Below the pieces are notes generated by a model that did not search any database, was not told where the DNA came from, and saw only the letters and a list, made by a program, of their open reading frames with translations. A program made the position numbers and the translations under genes. 25,388 nucleotides of DNA from Akkermansiaceae bacterium UBA5689 (GTDB lineage: Bacteria > Verrucomicrobiota > Verrucomicrobiia > Verrucomicrobiales > Akkermansiaceae): positions 1 through 25,388 of the forward strand of contig DIHT01000177.1 of assembly GCA_002420305.1 (NCBI GenBank). Direction: 5' to 3'. The first letter of the stretch is position 1. The number at the start of each line of letters is the position of its first letter. Shown piece after piece: positions 1 through 6,766 of this stretch.

Positions 1-411
1 ACCTAATCTGGCCGGCTGAAGTGGTTCGAGAGATACCTTGGGCTTTTCAAGCTCGGGAAGAATATCGATTTCCAAATCGTCCAGTTCTGGCAGAAGCTCC
101 TCGATTTCAGTGAGGAGAGTTTCAGCACTTGCGGGAGGAGTAGAATCCTGGGTGTCAGGAACAGGGGCCACGACATCCGCAGGCAACTCCTGAGTTTCGC
201 TTACGCGAAAGGTCTGGGAGCTCCATTCGAAATCGGCCAACTCGAGAAGTAGATTGAACTTCCCAAGGGTCCACAGCCCCACGACATGAAGGATTACCGC
301 TACGGTTACGGAAAGGAGGACCCAAAAGCCGAATTTCCGGCGGCTTGAACTTGGATCACGGCCTTCGCCGGATCTGAGGGAGTCCCAAGTGTAGCGCGAG
401 TCGATACTCAT
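1..411 (-). CDS. Single-pass membrane protein, N-terminal part (runs off the window)
   Basis: The reading frame is open from ATG at 411 to the left edge (137 codons), so the C-terminus is missing. Residues 1-27 are hydrophilic with an RRK cluster just before a hydrophobic helix at about 28-49 (starting FWVLLSVTVAVILHVVG). After that comes an acidic, proline-rich stretch with repeated E/L/P/D residues. Positive charges before the helix suggest N-terminus in the cytoplasm and the rest in the periplasm. This topology resembles TonB-like energy transducers or other tethered periplasmic proteins, but no TonB C-terminal domain is visible here and I do not recognise the family. It is divergent from hom. 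A promoter-like site at 423-450 would give an almost leaderless transcript. The existence of the gene is fairly certain; its function is unknown. Confidence 0.7.
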   Translation of the reverse strand, partial: MSIDSRYTWDSLRSGEGRDPSSSRRKFGFWVLLSVTVAVILHVVGLWTLGKFNLLLELADFEWSSQTFRVSETQELPADVVAPVPDTQDSTPPASAETLLTEIEELLPELDDLEIDILPELEKPKVSLEPLQPARLG

Positions 412-422
412 CTGATCACGTT

Positions 423-450
423 AGTATAACGCTGCCAGTGGCAGCCTCAA
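423..450 (-). promoter_or_regulatory. Sigma70-like promoter with palindrome in its spacer
   Basis: On the minus strand TTGAGG (445-450) and TATACT (423-428) are separated by 16 bp, a good match to -35/-10 boxes. The spacer is almost filled by a perfect palindrome, GCTGCCA-G-TGGCAGC on the plus strand (431-445, 7-bp arms). Such a position would suit a repressor operator. The predicted transcription start is only about five bases before the ATG at 411, so the mRNA would have nearly no leader. The reading is by eye. Confidence 0.45.
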
Positions 451-648
451 TTCAGAGAAAAGCGATTATCTGCATGGAAATCACTAAAATCCCATTTTCC
501 TCTGCGAAAATTTATCCTCGAAGGGTATCGAACTGGGGTCCCAGATTGAGCAAAACAATGCTGAGCTCCAACTTCGGGGCACTATTTCAGAGTGACAAGG
601 CGCCCTTTGAGTCTTTGCGGCACGCACGATATCCGCTATCGGTCAGGA

Positions 649-1974
649 GTGATCACGAATGATGGGACCGTCGGAGTAGGTCTTGCCGGATTTGGCACGG
701 TGGGATCCGGGGTGTGGAATACCTTGGCTCGTAATGGAGGCCTCATCACAGAGCGGGCTGGATCGGCGGTGAACTTTGAGATCCATCAAATCGTCGTTCG
801 TGATCCAGATAAGCCCCGCGCCGCCTCAGTGCCGACTGAGCTGTTTACTACGGACTGGAAATCGATGGTGGAACATCCTCTCGTCGATATCGTCGTAGAG
901 TTGATCGGAGGCACAGAGGAGGCGTTTGAGCTGGTCGCGGCCTCGTTGGGGGCAGGCAAACCGGTAGTGACCGGGAACAAGGCCCTTCTTGCAGAGCGAG
1001 GTGAGGAGGTATTCGCTCTGGCGCGTCGCCACCAGATTCCGGTGTATTTTGAGGCGGCAGTCGCAGGGGGAATTCCAATTATTAAAGCGGCCCGGGAGTC
1101 TTTTATTGGCAACCAGATCGACTTGATATCAGGAATCATCAATGGAACTTCCAACTATATCCTGATGCGGATGACCGAGGCGGGGCTCGATTATTCTACT
1201 GCCCTCAAGGAGGCCAAGGAGCTGGGATATGCCGAAGCGGATGAGACACTCGATGTCAACGGCTGGGATGCAGCCCACAAGGCAATGCTGCTTGGGACAA
1301 TCGTGCATGGCTTCCTTATTGATCCTGACGAGGTCTACGTTCGTGGAATTGAGTATGTTCGCCCCCTCGATATTCGTTTCGCCAAGGACCTTGGCTACGT
1401 AGTGAAGCTCCTTTGTATCGTGCGGCAACATGAGGATGGCTCGATCGAAATCCGGACTCAGCCCTCCTTCATCCCAAAGACGAATATTCTCGCTTCTGTA
1501 AATGATGTTTTCAACGCAGTAGCCATTAGAGGTGATGGATTTGGGGACGCGCTATTTTACGGCCGGGGTGCTGGGCAGGATCCGACAGCATCCTCCGTGG
1601 TGTCCGATCTGGTCGATGCAGGTCGATCTTTGAGGCAGGCGCCAAAGGGAGGGAATCAGGGCTTTCTCCCCTATCGAAAGAAGGGGACTCTCACGCCGAT
1701 CGACGAGACCGAGACGGCCTACTATGTCAGATTTCCTGTGACGGATCGCCCGGGAGTCGTTGCTGATATCGCTTCACTGCTCGCAAAGGCAGGAATTGGA
1801 ATCAGTGGAACGCATTCCTCGGTCGATCCTGACGAGCCAGATGCCGCCTTTGTGGACATGGTATTTCTTCTGCATACATGCCCGTTTGGAACTCTGAAGT
1901 CAGCACTCAAGGGAATTGAGGATCTTGACTGTGTCACGGAGCGTCCCGTGGTCTTTCGGATCGAAACCCTTTAG
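649..1974 (+). CDS. hom: Homoserine dehydrogenase
   Basis: NAD(P)H-dependent reduction of aspartate semialdehyde to homoserine, the branch towards threonine and methionine, in the cytoplasm. With the GTG at 649 the protein has 441 residues, usual for the ACT-containing monofunctional form. Visible parts are a Rossmann motif GFGTVGSG (14-21), the family motif INGTSNYI (from about 164), the catalytic segment DVNGWDAAHK (202-211) with its Asp and Lys, and a C-terminal ACT domain from about 358 (FPVTDRPGVVADIASLL), which suggests feedback control by an amino acid, probably threonine. An in-frame GTG at 592 would add 19 unlike-family residues and is less likely. An AGGAG at 645-649 overlaps the chosen start and cannot serve as its SD, so the exact start is open. 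It is not fused to aspartate kinase. Confidence 0.95.
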   Translation: MITNDGTVGVGLAGFGTVGSGVWNTLARNGGLITERAGSAVNFEIHQIVVRDPDKPRAASVPTELFTTDWKSMVEHPLVDIVVELIGGTEEAFELVAASLGAGKPVVTGNKALLAERGEEVFALARRHQIPVYFEAAVAGGIPIIKAARESFIGNQIDLISGIINGTSNYILMRMTEAGLDYSTALKEAKELGYAEADETLDVNGWDAAHKAMLLGTIVHGFLIDPDEVYVRGIEYVRPLDIRFAKDLGYVVKLLCIVRQHEDGSIEIRTQPSFIPKTNILASVNDVFNAVAIRGDGFGDALFYGRGAGQDPTASSVVSDLVDAGRSLRQAPKGGNQGFLPYRKKGTLTPIDETETAYYVRFPVTDRPGVVADIASLLAKAGIGISGTHSSVDPDEPDAAFVDMVFLLHTCPFGTLKSALKGIEDLDCVTERPVVFRIETL

Positions 1975-2007
1975 GAGCAGAGTATCACGAATCTGCATGA
2001 GGCGCAG

Positions 2008-2784
2008 CTAGTTTGGCCGCTTGTCAGGGTCGCCGGTCCAGTAGACGTTATTCTGGCCGTTGGCCGCTTGCCCCATCGCGTCGGTGATATCCTCGAATCG
2101 GAACGACTCAACGTGGCCGTCTACGAAGAGAATGTGGCCCTTGCCGTTGTAGCGCGGAGAAAAATTCTTGGCGTTGGCTTTCGGGCCGCCATCGAATCCT
2201 CCCTGCAGCTTTGTGGTCTCCTCGGCTTTCTTCACTCCTCGTTCCAGAAAAGCCACAGTGCGATCCTGGTGCTGGATTCCTGCGAGATTGGCGGCTCGCT
2301 CCGAGCCATCTTCCCCCTTTACCTGAAGACTGCTGTTAAAGCCGAAAGCGAAGTAGGGTCTGCCTTCCTTTTTGTTGGGTGGGTAGTCAGCTCCCGAAAG
2401 GAAGAGGGGATAGCTTTTCTGGTAGAATCTGGGGGCCGGGTTATCTCCCAGCTCACTTACAGGGGCAGCTCCCATCTGCTTTGGTAGCGCATTGTACCAG
2501 ACGGCCTCCGACTCTGGTTTTGCCGCATTGAGCCAGTTGTCTTTACCGGTGGCATCTTCGAGCGGAAATTCTCCATTGTTGTCATTGAGATATCCCGTAA
2601 GTGCAGCGCCAATATCTTGCAATTTGCGGAGAGCCTCGGCCCGGTCACTCTTGGACTTTCCTGATTTTGCCATGGTCGCGACGATGCCGATGGCAATGAC
2701 AACCACCGCTGCGCCAACAAGGATCTGCATCATGTGGGATTTGCCCGGACGGAGAGCTGGATTGGGTCTGCAGTGGTTGTTCAT
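2008..2784 (-). CDS. Pilin-like (type II secretion G/DUF1559-like) exported protein
   Basis: About 258 residues from ATG at 2784. A short basic N-terminus is followed by one hydrophobic helix (about 20-41, ILVGAAVVVIAIGIV), then a charged amphipathic helix and the phrase YLNDNNGEFP. Near the C-terminus is GHILFVDGHVESF, the DGHV-type motif seen in the many DUF1559/pilin-like proteins of planctomycetes and verrucomicrobia. The layout is therefore that of a pseudopilin-fold protein held in the inner membrane with its body outside. Unusually, no GFTLIE-type prepilin peptidase site precedes the helix. The frame extends back to a TTG at 2856, but that stretch overlaps inverted repeats and looks non-coding. 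An ATG pair at 2731-2733 is another possible start. It converges with hom (33-bp gap). The molecular role is unknown. Confidence 0.75.
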   Translation of the reverse strand: MNNHCRPNPALRPGKSHMMQILVGAAVVVIAIGIVATMAKSGKSKSDRAEALRKLQDIGAALTGYLNDNNGEFPLEDATGKDNWLNAAKPESEAVWYNALPKQMGAAPVSELGDNPAPRFYQKSYPLFLSGADYPPNKKEGRPYFAFGFNSSLQVKGEDGSERAANLAGIQHQDRTVAFLERGVKKAEETTKLQGGFDGGPKANAKNFSPRYNGKGHILFVDGHVESFRFEDITDAMGQAANGQNNVYWTGDPDKRPN

Positions 2785-2809
2785 TCTGGGAGTGGGGGAA
2801 GCAGAAGAT

Positions 2810-2825
2810 GGGAGGGAAACCTCCC
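2810..2825. repeat. Stem-loop, 6-bp stem with GAAA loop
   Basis: GGGAGG (2810-2815), GAAA, CCTCCC (2820-2825). On the plus strand the loop is a GNRA tetraloop. It lies just upstream of the pilin-like gene, in its probable leader, and is the first of three consecutive dyads. Confidence 0.45.
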
Positions 2826-2835
2826 TTAGACCAGC

Positions 2836-2859
2836 GGCTGTGCAACTTACTTGCAAGCC
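2836..2859. repeat. Stem-loop, 9-bp stem with one bulged base
   Basis: GGCT-G-TGCAA (2836-2845) pairs with TTGCAAGCC (2851-2859) around a CTTAC loop, leaving one unpaired G. It is the second of three dyads in the divergent gap before the pilin-like and ThuA-like genes. Confidence 0.45.
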
Positions 2860-2860
2860 T

Positions 2861-2888
2861 ACAATTGAGGTTGTCCTACCTCAATTGT
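2861..2888. promoter_or_regulatory. Perfect 11-bp inverted repeat, possible operator
   Basis: ACAATTGAGGT (2861-2871) and ACCTCAATTGT (2878-2888) are exact reverse complements separated by TGTCCT. The site sits between two divergent genes (starts at 2784 and 2989), where a dimeric regulator could control both. It could instead fold as a leader hairpin. No T-run follows on either strand, so it does not read as an intrinsic terminator. Confidence 0.5.
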
Positions 2889-2988
2889 CCCGCCTTCCTC
2901 GACTGGTGGAGATAATGGACAGTCGAATATGCACTTTCAGGTCCATGTGGGCTTGCCCGGATCCTCCGATTGCCAGTAGTCTCCCGCT

Positions 2989-4005
2989 ATGAGTCGCGTC
3001 TGTTATCTCCTTGTCGTTCTGTGTCTCGGGGCTTCCCTTGGCAACGTCAGCGCTAAGCCCCTGACCTATGAAGGCGCGAATGGAGCAGGAAAAGGAAAAC
3101 ATATCGTCTTCATTGCCAGTGATCATGAGTATAAGTCAGAGGAAACCCTGCCAGCGCTGGCGAGGATTCTGGCCCGCCACCATGGCTTCAAGTGTAGCGT
3201 TCTGTTCGGGTTGAACAACAAGGGTGAGATTGCTCCCGGGCAGTCTAATGTGCCGGGCATGGAAGCTCTTGAGTCGGCAGACCTGATGGTTGTTTTTACT
3301 CGTTTCCAGAACTGGCCGGACGAACAGATGCAGCATTTTGTTGATTATATGGACAGAGGAGGGCCGATTGTCGGCCTGCGCACCGCAACACATGGTTTCC
3401 AGATACCTGGTGACAGCAAATGGGCGAAGTACGGCAATGGGTTTAATGGCAAGGAATATCAAGGGGGATGGGGCCGACAGGTTCTTGGTGAGAAGTGGGC
3501 TGGTCACTATGGCGGGAATCACCGCCAGAGTACTCGTCTTGATATCGTGCCGGCAGAGAAAGATCACCCGATCCTCCGGGGGATTAAGACGATGTGGGCT
3601 CAGTGTGGCGGCTACCGGGCCGCACCTCTTGAGCCCACCACGGTGCTGGCAATGGCTCAGCCGTTAGAGGGAATGACTGCGGATTCACCGCCCAACGAGA
3701 AAATGCCGCCCGTGCCTGGTGCGTGGACGAGAAGCTACCAGGGAAAATCAGGTAAAGCCGGGAGGGTTTTCACCAGTACTTACGGAGCTTCCAACGACAT
3801 TCTGGACGAGGGCTATCGGAGGCTCCTGATCAATGGCTGCTTCTGGGCGGTGGGCTTGGAGGACGAGATTATGCCTGATGCCCAAATAGCCTTTGTCGGC
3901 CCATTTAATCCGACCTGGGGGAGGGGCGGTGGCCGGCGCAAGCCAGGGACTAAACCGTCAGATATGGCAGGCTGGGATACTCCTGTCGTGCCATTGGCGA
4001 AGTAG
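2989..4005 (+). CDS. Secreted ThuA-like domain protein
   Basis: 338 residues starting with a signal peptide (hydrophobic core YLLVVLCLGASL, likely cleavage after NVSA at about 22). The rest matches the ThuA-like, glutamine-amidotransferase-fold family abundant in PVC and Bacteroidetes bacteria: IVFIASDHEYKSEETLPALA near the start, ADLMVVFTRF, then GGPIVGLRTATHGFQ, WGRQVLGEKWAGHYG and a C-terminal VFTSTYGASNDILDEG and GCFWAVGLE. Members are linked to sugar metabolism (ThuA, trehalose/sucrose utilisation), but the reaction is not settled for most. The ATG at 2989 gives a proper signal peptide; no clear SD precedes it. It stands alone, divergent from the pilin-like gene, with no sugar genes beside it, so a substrate cannot be inferred. 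Confidence 0.85.
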   Translation: MSRVCYLLVVLCLGASLGNVSAKPLTYEGANGAGKGKHIVFIASDHEYKSEETLPALARILARHHGFKCSVLFGLNNKGEIAPGQSNVPGMEALESADLMVVFTRFQNWPDEQMQHFVDYMDRGGPIVGLRTATHGFQIPGDSKWAKYGNGFNGKEYQGGWGRQVLGEKWAGHYGGNHRQSTRLDIVPAEKDHPILRGIKTMWAQCGGYRAAPLEPTTVLAMAQPLEGMTADSPPNEKMPPVPGAWTRSYQGKSGKAGRVFTSTYGASNDILDEGYRRLLINGCFWAVGLEDEIMPDAQIAFVGPFNPTWGRGGGRRKPGTKPSDMAGWDTPVVPLAK

Positions 4006-4036
4006 TTGATCATTCCCGCGGCGGCTCCGGCTAAGA

Positions 4037-4052
4037 TGTGTCAGCTGACGCA
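4037..4052. repeat. Near-perfect 16-bp palindrome in the lysC leader
   Basis: TGTGTCAGCTGACGCA is palindromic except for one mismatched pair. It lies 142 bp before the lysC start in an otherwise unexplained 188-bp gap (4006-4193). I saw no lysine-riboswitch core in that gap. It may be an operator or chance. Confidence 0.3.
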
Positions 4053-4193
4053 CTCTCCCTGTGAGAGCGGGTGGAGTTGCAACGAATTCGAGAACAGAAG
4101 CTTGCGCTCCTTCACCGTGGGCGCTAACCCGGCGGGGTCTTGTGTTTCCTGCGAGCCAAGTTTTCGTGCGGAACGCGTCCATTTCGAATCTCC

Positions 4194-5417
4194 ATGCTTA
4201 TCGTCCAGAAATATGGCGGAACGTCCGTTGGATCCTTCGATCGCATTCGCAGCGTAGCACGGCGGATCAAGTCCCTCCTGAATGAAGGACACCAAATCGC
4301 AGTGGTCGTTTCTGCCATGGGGGGAGTCACGGACAAGCTAATCGGAATGGCGCAGGAACTCTGTGATGAGCCGCCCGACCGCGAAATGGACGTCCTGCTT
4401 TCCACTGGAGAGCAACAGTCTATCGCGCTGGTGACCATGGCCCTTAAGCAAATTGGAGTCGAAGCGGTTTCCATCACTGGACGTCAGGCCGGGGTAAAAA
4501 CCTCCGGGTCACACACGCGGGCGCGTATTGATACCATAGATGCGACCCTGAGCCGGAGCTATCTGGAGGAAGGGAAGGTTGTCATCGTGGCAGGTTTTCA
4601 GGGTGTTAATGAGCAGGGGCTCATCCAGACTCTCGGGCGAGGTGGGTCGGATCTCTCGGCGATAGCGTTTGCTTCCTCCGTTGGTGCTGACCTTTGCCAG
4701 ATTCTTACCGATGTGGATGGAGTCTATACTGCAGATCCCCGGGTGGTCTCCGATGCGAGAAAGCTGCCTGAGATATCCTACGATGAGCTTCTGGAACTCG
4801 CCTCCGTGGGAACCAAGGTCATGCAGTCCCGATCAGTCGAATTCGCAAAGAAATATGGCGTAAAGTTTGAAGTTCGTTGTTCTCTCAATAATAACCCCGG
4901 AACAATTGTGACTGAAGAACATGAAGCAATGGAAGCTGTGGTCATTCGTGGAGTCTCCATCGAGCGCTCTCAGGCCCGCGTTACCATCACGGGAATTCCC
5001 GATGAACCTGGAATGTCTGGCCGTATCCTTGGAGTGCTGGGGGATGACGAGATCAATATTGATATGATCGTTTCCAACATAGCTCATGATGGCCATGCAC
5101 GGCACTCCTTCACGATGCACACTCACGATCTGGGTCGGGCTCAGGCTTCGCTGAAGCCCGTGCTATCGGAGCTCGGAGGGGAAGCGGATCTCGAAACCGA
5201 AGCAGGTATTGCAAAGCTGTCAGTCGTGGGAATTGGGATGCGTTCTCACTCGGGCGTTGCGGCCCAGATGTTCAAGGCCCTTGGGGAGTCTGGAATTAAT
5301 ATCGGAATGATCAGCACCTCCGAGATCAAGATTTCCATTACGGTTGCCGAGACATGTATAGAGGATGCAGCCCGTGTCGTTCACCAAGTTTTCGGGCTGG
5401 ATAGTGCGCCCGGCTAG
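4194..5417 (+). CDS. lysC: Aspartate kinase with paired ACT domains
   Basis: Phosphorylates aspartate to aspartyl-4-phosphate, the first step towards lysine, threonine and methionine. 408 residues from ATG at 4194, the length of the stand-alone LysC type. The ATP-binding start KYGGTSVGS (6-14) is present, as are the substrate-site region STGEQQSIALVTMAL, GRGGSDLSAIA and ILTDVDGVYTADPR. After about residue 260 come two ACT regions (VTITGIPDEPGMSGRILGVL and KLSVVGIGMRSHSGVAAQMF, with GINIGMISTSEIKISI), which implies allosteric inhibition by lysine and/or threonine. The frame extends upstream to 4140 but the extra residues are unlike the family. kbl follows after 95 bp on the same strand. It is separate from hom, which lies 2.2 kb upstream behind two unrelated genes. 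Confidence 0.96.
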   Translation: MLIVQKYGGTSVGSFDRIRSVARRIKSLLNEGHQIAVVVSAMGGVTDKLIGMAQELCDEPPDREMDVLLSTGEQQSIALVTMALKQIGVEAVSITGRQAGVKTSGSHTRARIDTIDATLSRSYLEEGKVVIVAGFQGVNEQGLIQTLGRGGSDLSAIAFASSVGADLCQILTDVDGVYTADPRVVSDARKLPEISYDELLELASVGTKVMQSRSVEFAKKYGVKFEVRCSLNNNPGTIVTEEHEAMEAVVIRGVSIERSQARVTITGIPDEPGMSGRILGVLGDDEINIDMIVSNIAHDGHARHSFTMHTHDLGRAQASLKPVLSELGGEADLETEAGIAKLSVVGIGMRSHSGVAAQMFKALGESGINIGMISTSEIKISITVAETCIEDAARVVHQVFGLDSAPG

Positions 5418-5435
5418 AAAGTGTGTCAGCTTCGG

Positions 5436-5461
5436 GCTCAAGGCGTAGCGCCTGAACGAGC
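5436..5461 (+). repeat. Hairpin downstream of lysC with TAG loop
   Basis: AGGCG-TAG-CGCCT (5441-5453) forms a tight stem, extended by GCTC (5436-5439) with GAGC (5458-5461) across a small internal loop. No T-run follows. The 15-base string GGCGTAGCGCCTGAA recurs exactly at 10629-10643, and a similar hairpin follows cysQ. It lies in the lysC-kbl gap and could attenuate, stabilise or separate the two transcripts. Confidence 0.45.
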
Positions 5462-5512
5462 AGGAGGTAATTTAGGCCTCCCTCAAGGGTCATTCCGAGT
5501 CTACAGTCGGTC

Positions 5513-6712
5513 GTGTTTTCCACCGAATTTCGATCGAGCCTCCAGCGCCTCCTAGAGGAAATCAAGGAGGGGGGTCTGTATAAAAGTGAGAAATTGATCA
5601 GTTCCTCTCAGGACGCGATGATCCGGCTGGATGATGGTCGGGAGGTCCTCAACATGTGCGCGAACAACTATCTGGGGCTTGCGAGTCATCCGACTGTTGT
5701 GGAAGCCGCTCGTGAGTCTCTCGAGCGGTGGGGTTTTGGAACAGCTTCTGTGCGTTTCATCTGTGGCACTCAATCGCTTCACCGTGAGCTTGAAGAGCGG
5801 ATCACCGCTTTTCTTGGAACAGAAGACACCATTCTCTACCCGTCCTGCTTTGATGCCAATGGAGGTCTTTATGAGACTCTTCTTACGGCGGATGACGCCG
5901 TGATATCCGATAGCCTGAACCATGCTTCAATTATTGATGGAGTCCGTCTTTGCAAGGCGCGGAGATATCGCTACCACAACAATGATCTCTCTGACCTGGA
6001 GACGAAATTGCAGGAGGCAGAGGCCTCCGGAGCCCGAAGGAAATTGATTACCACTGATGGGGTGTTTTCCATGGATGGAGTTATCGCTCAACTAGACGGG
6101 ATTCATGAGTTGGCTGACAAATATGGAGCTCTGGTGCATTTTGACGATTGCCATGCTACAGGGTTTCTGGGTCCTCGGGGGCGTGGAACTCACGAACACT
6201 GTGGACTCTTCGGGAAGATCGACCTGACTACCTCGACCCTCGGGAAAGCACTCGGAGGGGCTTCAGGAGGGTATACCTCAGGGCGCAGGGAAATCATTGA
6301 GTTGCTTCGGCAACGCTCGCGGCCCTACCTGTTCTCCAACAGTCTTGCCCCGGTAATTGTCGCAGCCGCGCTGAAGGTGTTTGAAATGCTTGAAACCTCC
6401 AACGAATTAGCGGATCGGGTAAAACGCAATACGATCTATTTCCGGGAGTCCATGGCGGAGACTGGGTTTTCCATAGCTGGCGCCGACCACCCTATTACTC
6501 CGATCATGCTTGGGGATGCCGCACTTTCGCAGCAGTTCGCGCAGAAGCTTCTGGAATACGAGGTCTACGCCATCGGGTTCTTTTACCCGGTTGTGCCACA
6601 CGAAACCGCTCGAATTCGCACTCAGATTTCCGCAGCTCATACCAAGGCGCAGCTTGATCGAGCCGTGGATGCATTTGCCAGCGCGGGTCGGGAGATGGGC
6701 GTTATCAGCTAG
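5513..6712 (+). CDS. kbl: Glycine C-acetyltransferase (2-amino-3-ketobutyrate CoA ligase)
   Basis: PLP enzyme of the alpha-oxoamine synthase family. It joins glycine and acetyl-CoA to 2-amino-3-ketobutyrate, or the reverse in threonine breakdown. 399 residues from GTG at 5513, nearly the length of E. coli Kbl, and many stretches match that protein as I remember it: CANNYLGLASHP, GTASVRFICGTQ, SCFDANGGLYETLL, DALNHASIIDG-like SLNHASIIDGVRLCKARRYRY, TDGVFSMDGVIAQL. The Schiff-base lysine is K245 in TLGKALGGASGGY. BioF and other family members differ at these points. The usual DDSHAxGF segment reads DDCHATGF here, a Ser-to-Cys change. The usual partner tdh (threonine dehydrogenase) is not in the window; the upstream neighbour is lysC. 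No clear SD is seen. Confidence 0.95.
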   Translation: MFSTEFRSSLQRLLEEIKEGGLYKSEKLISSSQDAMIRLDDGREVLNMCANNYLGLASHPTVVEAARESLERWGFGTASVRFICGTQSLHRELEERITAFLGTEDTILYPSCFDANGGLYETLLTADDAVISDSLNHASIIDGVRLCKARRYRYHNNDLSDLETKLQEAEASGARRKLITTDGVFSMDGVIAQLDGIHELADKYGALVHFDDCHATGFLGPRGRGTHEHCGLFGKIDLTTSTLGKALGGASGGYTSGRREIIELLRQRSRPYLFSNSLAPVIVAAALKVFEMLETSNELADRVKRNTIYFRESMAETGFSIAGADHPITPIMLGDAALSQQFAQKLLEYEVYAIGFFYPVVPHETARIRTQISAAHTKAQLDRAVDAFASAGREMGVIS

Positions 6713-6718
6713 GAGGTT

Positions 6719-6737
6719 ACCGGGCGGTGGTCCCGGT
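6719..6737. terminator. Stem-loop between convergent kbl and the DUF1501 gene
   Basis: ACCGGG (6719-6724) and CCCGGT (6732-6737) pair perfectly around a 7-base loop, seven bases past the kbl stop and 30 bases past the end of the opposing gene. The position suits a bidirectional terminator, but there is no T-tract on either strand, so this is tentative. Confidence 0.4.
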
Positions 6738-6766
6738 GCAGCATGAGCACCAAGGGCGGCGCAGGC

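Noticed and set aside
2492..2992. 166-residue plus-strand ORF
   Set aside because: It covers the pilin-like gene in antisense and the divergent gap with dyads; no coding features.
4006..4193. Lysine riboswitch before lysC
   Set aside because: No recognisable L-box core or terminator was found by eye; not decisive without a covariance model.
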